Shown here: positions 3,335 through 5,414 of the stretch, one piece after another
Layout: each line of letters starts with the position of its first letter
How positions within the stretch are numbered: position 1 is the first letter of the stretch
Origin: JBGPIK01 sp041484845
Lineage (GTDB): Bacteria; Desulfobacterota; Binatia; UBA9968
Direction: 5' to 3'
Length of the DNA: 5,414 nt
NCBI GenBank assembly: GCA_041484845.1
Contig: JBGPIK010000449.1
Span: 1 to 5,414 of the forward strand
Notes under the pieces: model-generated
Told to the model about the DNA's origin: nothing
Database searches by the model: none
Seen by the model: only the letters and a program-made list of their open reading frames with translations
Program-made: the position numbers and the translations under genes

Positions 3335-5414
3335 ATGAGGTCGAACTTTTTCACGTTACTACAGCGTTCGTTAGCGGCGCTGGTCGCGTTTCTCCTCTGC
3401 TTCTATCCGGTGCCGGCAATGAGCCTTCCTATTGGCGGCAAGGTCACCAACGGCAGTGCTGTGATCACTCAGGCCAATACGAACACCCTCAATATCAATC
3501 AAACGACCAATAAAGCGATCATCAATTGGAACGGGTTTAGCATCAATGTCAATGAGCTGGTCAAGTTTATTCAGCCAAGCTCATCTTCGGTGGTACTGAA
3601 CCGCGTCGTTGGCGTTGATCCTTCGTCTATTCTCGGCCATCTCGTCGCGAACGGGCGCGTCTTCGTCGTGAATCCCAATGGGATTTTCTTTGGGCGTAAT
3701 TCCGTCGTTGATGTTTCCGGCCTTTTCGCCACGACGTTAGGTATAAAAGACACTGATTTCCTGGCAGGAAAGTATAACTTCACACAGGACCCAACAAAGG
3801 CTCCTTCCTATGTGATCAATCAAGGTCAAATTAAAGTGTCCGATGACGGCTTTGTGTTTCTCGTGGCGCCAGGAGTGGCGAACGAAAATCTGATTATCGC
3901 CAATCTAGGCAAAGTGGTTCTTGCCTCCGGAAATCAGTTTTCAGTGGATTTCATGGGCGACGGTCTGATCAACTTCATCGTTAATGGTAAGGTCATGGAC
4001 AAAGTCATTGGACCGGACGGGAGTGCAATGTCGTCCGCGGTCAGCAACGCTGGGGTCATTAAAGCGGATGGGGGCCAAGTTATACTGAGTGCCAAAGCTT
4101 CGAAAGATATTTTCGAGTCAGTGGTCAATAATTCAGGGGTGATCGAGGCCAAGAGCCTGGTTAACCATGGTGGCCTGATCCGTCTGGAAGGTTCCGACCC
4201 GGTGGATAACACCGGCCAGACGGGATGGCAAAACAATCTGGGCAAGGTGCAGAACGCAGAGGGTGCGGTGATTAATACCGGCACTCTCGATGTTTCTGCG
4301 GCGCAAGCGGGCGCGGCCCAGGGTCAGGTAACGCTCGCGGGCGAAGTAGTCGGAGTTTCAGGAACTATATTGGCTCGTGGCGCTGATGGCGCGCAGGGCG
4401 GAAACGTTTTGGTTAATTCCACGGACAAGACCGTGGTTAGCAACACAAGCGTGATCGATACATCTGGTGTGGGCAATTCCAGTGCCGGTAACGTAATTTT
4501 GTGGTCGGACAACGCTACTTATGCAGGTGGAACTATCTTGGCAAAAGGCGGTATCCAATCCGGGGATGGCGGTGCGATTGAGACGTCTGGGCACTTTCTA
4601 GAAATAGGGAACGTGCGAGTAGACGCCAGTGCCCCGAACGGTAGGTTTGGCGAATGGCTGCTGGATCCATTCAACGTTACGATTACGGCGGGAGGTGCGT
4701 CCGGAAATGGAACCTTTGGCGGTGGCGATCCGAATACTTGGACGCCTAATGCTACTGGCTCTACTGTTAGAGATTCGACCATTAATACTAACTTGAACAC
4801 TGCCTCTGTTACGATTCAGACCGTGGGTGGAGGTGGCCTTGAGGCCGGTAATATTACGGTTAATACGGGTGTTGTGGTTACTAACTCATCGGGGGCGGCT
4901 CGAACATTGACGCTTGCGGCAGATCCAACCACGGGCGCGATCGCCGTTAATGGCAACGCTCAGCTGGGCACCGGCTCAAATACTGGTCCGTTGAATGTAG
5001 TACTCACTGCGGGTAGTTCGATCGCGCTGAACGGGACATCCTCCGTAACCACATCGGGCGGTAATTTTTCGGCTAGCGGCCTCGGTGTAACGCAAGCGGG
5101 TGGCAGCACGGTGGATGCGGGAGCGGGGACGATCACGGTGAATGGAGGTGGGGGAGCGATCAGCATGGCGGGTTTGCTTACCACGACGAACGCTACGGCG
5201 AATGCGGTGACGTTGCGCAATGCGACCACGGTGGCGCTGCCAAATGTGACGGCGACGGCTGGGACGCTGGTGATTGGTGTGGGTCAGGACGTGACCTCTG
5301 GGGTGACGCAGACGGCGACGGATGTGCTCAATGTGGACACGGTGACGGCGAGCACGGCCGGCAGCATTGATCTGAGCACGGGAGCTGGGGCGAACACGAT
5401 AGCGAAGCTGGGCG
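3335..5414 (+). CDS. tpsA: TpsA exoprotein, HMW/filamentous-haemagglutinin-like adhesin (N-terminal 693 residues, runs off right edge)
   Basis: This is the secreted cargo of the adjacent TpsB. Residues 1-28 are a signal peptide (RSLAALVAFLLCFYPVPA). The TPS/haemagglutination-activity domain follows, about 30-280. It shows the family segments TTNKAIINWNGFSI (57-70), SSSVVLNRVVG, DPSSILGHLVANGRVF and the hallmark NPNGIFFG (113-120), then GQVILSAKA and VNHGGLIRL. Next come beta-helix segments with NVILWSD (386-392), GDGGAIETSG (410-419) and EWLLDPFNVTI (440-450), patterns familiar from HMW-type filamentous proteins. From about 450 on it is low-complexity Gly/Thr/Val/Ala/Asn sequence, probably beta-helix repeats. 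The frame is open for 693 codons with no stop, and family members commonly exceed 1000 residues. The only cysteine is in the signal peptide. There are 18 N-x-S/T sequons. The likely role is adhesion or biofilm formation. Whether it carries a C-terminal toxin (CdiA-like) cannot be seen; the HMW-like N-terminus favours an adhesin. Confidence 0.93.
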   Translation, partial: MRSNFFTLLQRSLAALVAFLLCFYPVPAMSLPIGGKVTNGSAVITQANTNTLNINQTTNKAIINWNGFSINVNELVKFIQPSSSSVVLNRVVGVDPSSILGHLVANGRVFVVNPNGIFFGRNSVVDVSGLFATTLGIKDTDFLAGKYNFTQDPTKAPSYVINQGQIKVSDDGFVFLVAPGVANENLIIANLGKVVLASGNQFSVDFMGDGLINFIVNGKVMDKVIGPDGSAMSSAVSNAGVIKADGGQVILSAKASKDIFESVVNNSGVIEAKSLVNHGGLIRLEGSDPVDNTGQTGWQNNLGKVQNAEGAVINTGTLDVSAAQAGAAQGQVTLAGEVVGVSGTILARGADGAQGGNVLVNSTDKTVVSNTSVIDTSGVGNSSAGNVILWSDNATYAGGTILAKGGIQSGDGGAIETSGHFLEIGNVRVDASAPNGRFGEWLLDPFNVTITAGGASGNGTFGGGDPNTWTPNATGSTVRDSTINTNLNTASVTIQTVGGGGLEAGNITVNTGVVVTNSSGAARTLTLAADPTTGAIAVNGNAQLGTGSNTGPLNVVLTAGSSIALNGTSSVTTSGGNFSASGLGVTQAGGSTVDAGAGTITVNGGGGAISMAGLLTTTNATANAVTLRNATTVALPNVTATAGTLVIGVGQDVTSGVTQTATDVLNVDTVTASTAGSIDLSTGAGANTIAKLG

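Noticed and set aside
3571..5229. Several minus-strand open frames of 60-116 codons within tpsA
   Set aside because: They are Pro/Thr/Ala-rich mirror frames produced by the biased codon use of tpsA; the plus-strand frame is continuous and family-recognisable.
1..5414. CRISPR array, tRNA, rRNA, insertion sequence or transposase
   Set aside because: No regularly spaced direct repeats, no tRNA-like cloverleaf, no rRNA sequence and no transposase-like frame were seen on either strand.

Overview
The window comes from a Gram-negative (two-membrane) bacterium of roughly 50% GC. The evidence is an outer-membrane two-partner-secretion (TPS) transporter, its large secreted exoprotein, and the start of a type VI secretion accessory gene. 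A proteobacterium is the easiest reading, but nothing in the sequence fixes the genus, and related TPS proteins also occur in other diderm phyla.

Layout: (1) 1-145, minus strand, is the first 48 codons of a TagJ/ImpE-like type VI secretion accessory gene that leaves the left edge. (2) 146-490 has no convincing gene. It holds a 9-bp inverted repeat and a possible weak sigma-54 promoter pointing at tagJ. (3) 514-987, minus strand, encodes an unrecognised 157-residue exported protein, with its own terminator-like hairpin just after the stop and an AT-rich promoter region in front. (4) 988-1465 is an AT-rich divergent gap with nested inverted repeats around 1180-1258. (5) A sigma-70-like promoter (1466-1495) leads into a 5' leader of about 113 nt that can fold, then tpsB (1615-3246). 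tpsB encodes the complete FhaC/ShlB-type transporter with signal peptide, two POTRA domains and a beta-barrel. (6) After an 88-nt gap with a small hairpin and a strong Shine-Dalgarno, tpsA (3335 to beyond 5414) begins. It is an HMW/FHA-like filamentous adhesin, present here as 693 codons without a stop.

How the genes work together: tpsB and tpsA form a transporter/cargo operon. Both products would cross the inner membrane through Sec. The TPS domain at the N-terminus of TpsA would be recognised by the periplasmic POTRA domains of TpsB, and the adhesin would be threaded through the TpsB barrel and fold into a beta-helix on the cell surface. The upstream exported protein is divergent and has no sequence link to this pathway. 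The T6SS gene probably marks the edge of a separate cluster to the left.

The main system is a recognisable TPS locus and not a new one. The less ordinary points are the structured leader of tpsB, the nested dyads in the divergent gap, the short mature N-terminus of TpsB with no room for an FhaC-like plug helix, the many N-glycosylation sequons and lack of cysteine in mature TpsA, and the abrupt codon-usage shift near 5100 inside tpsA.
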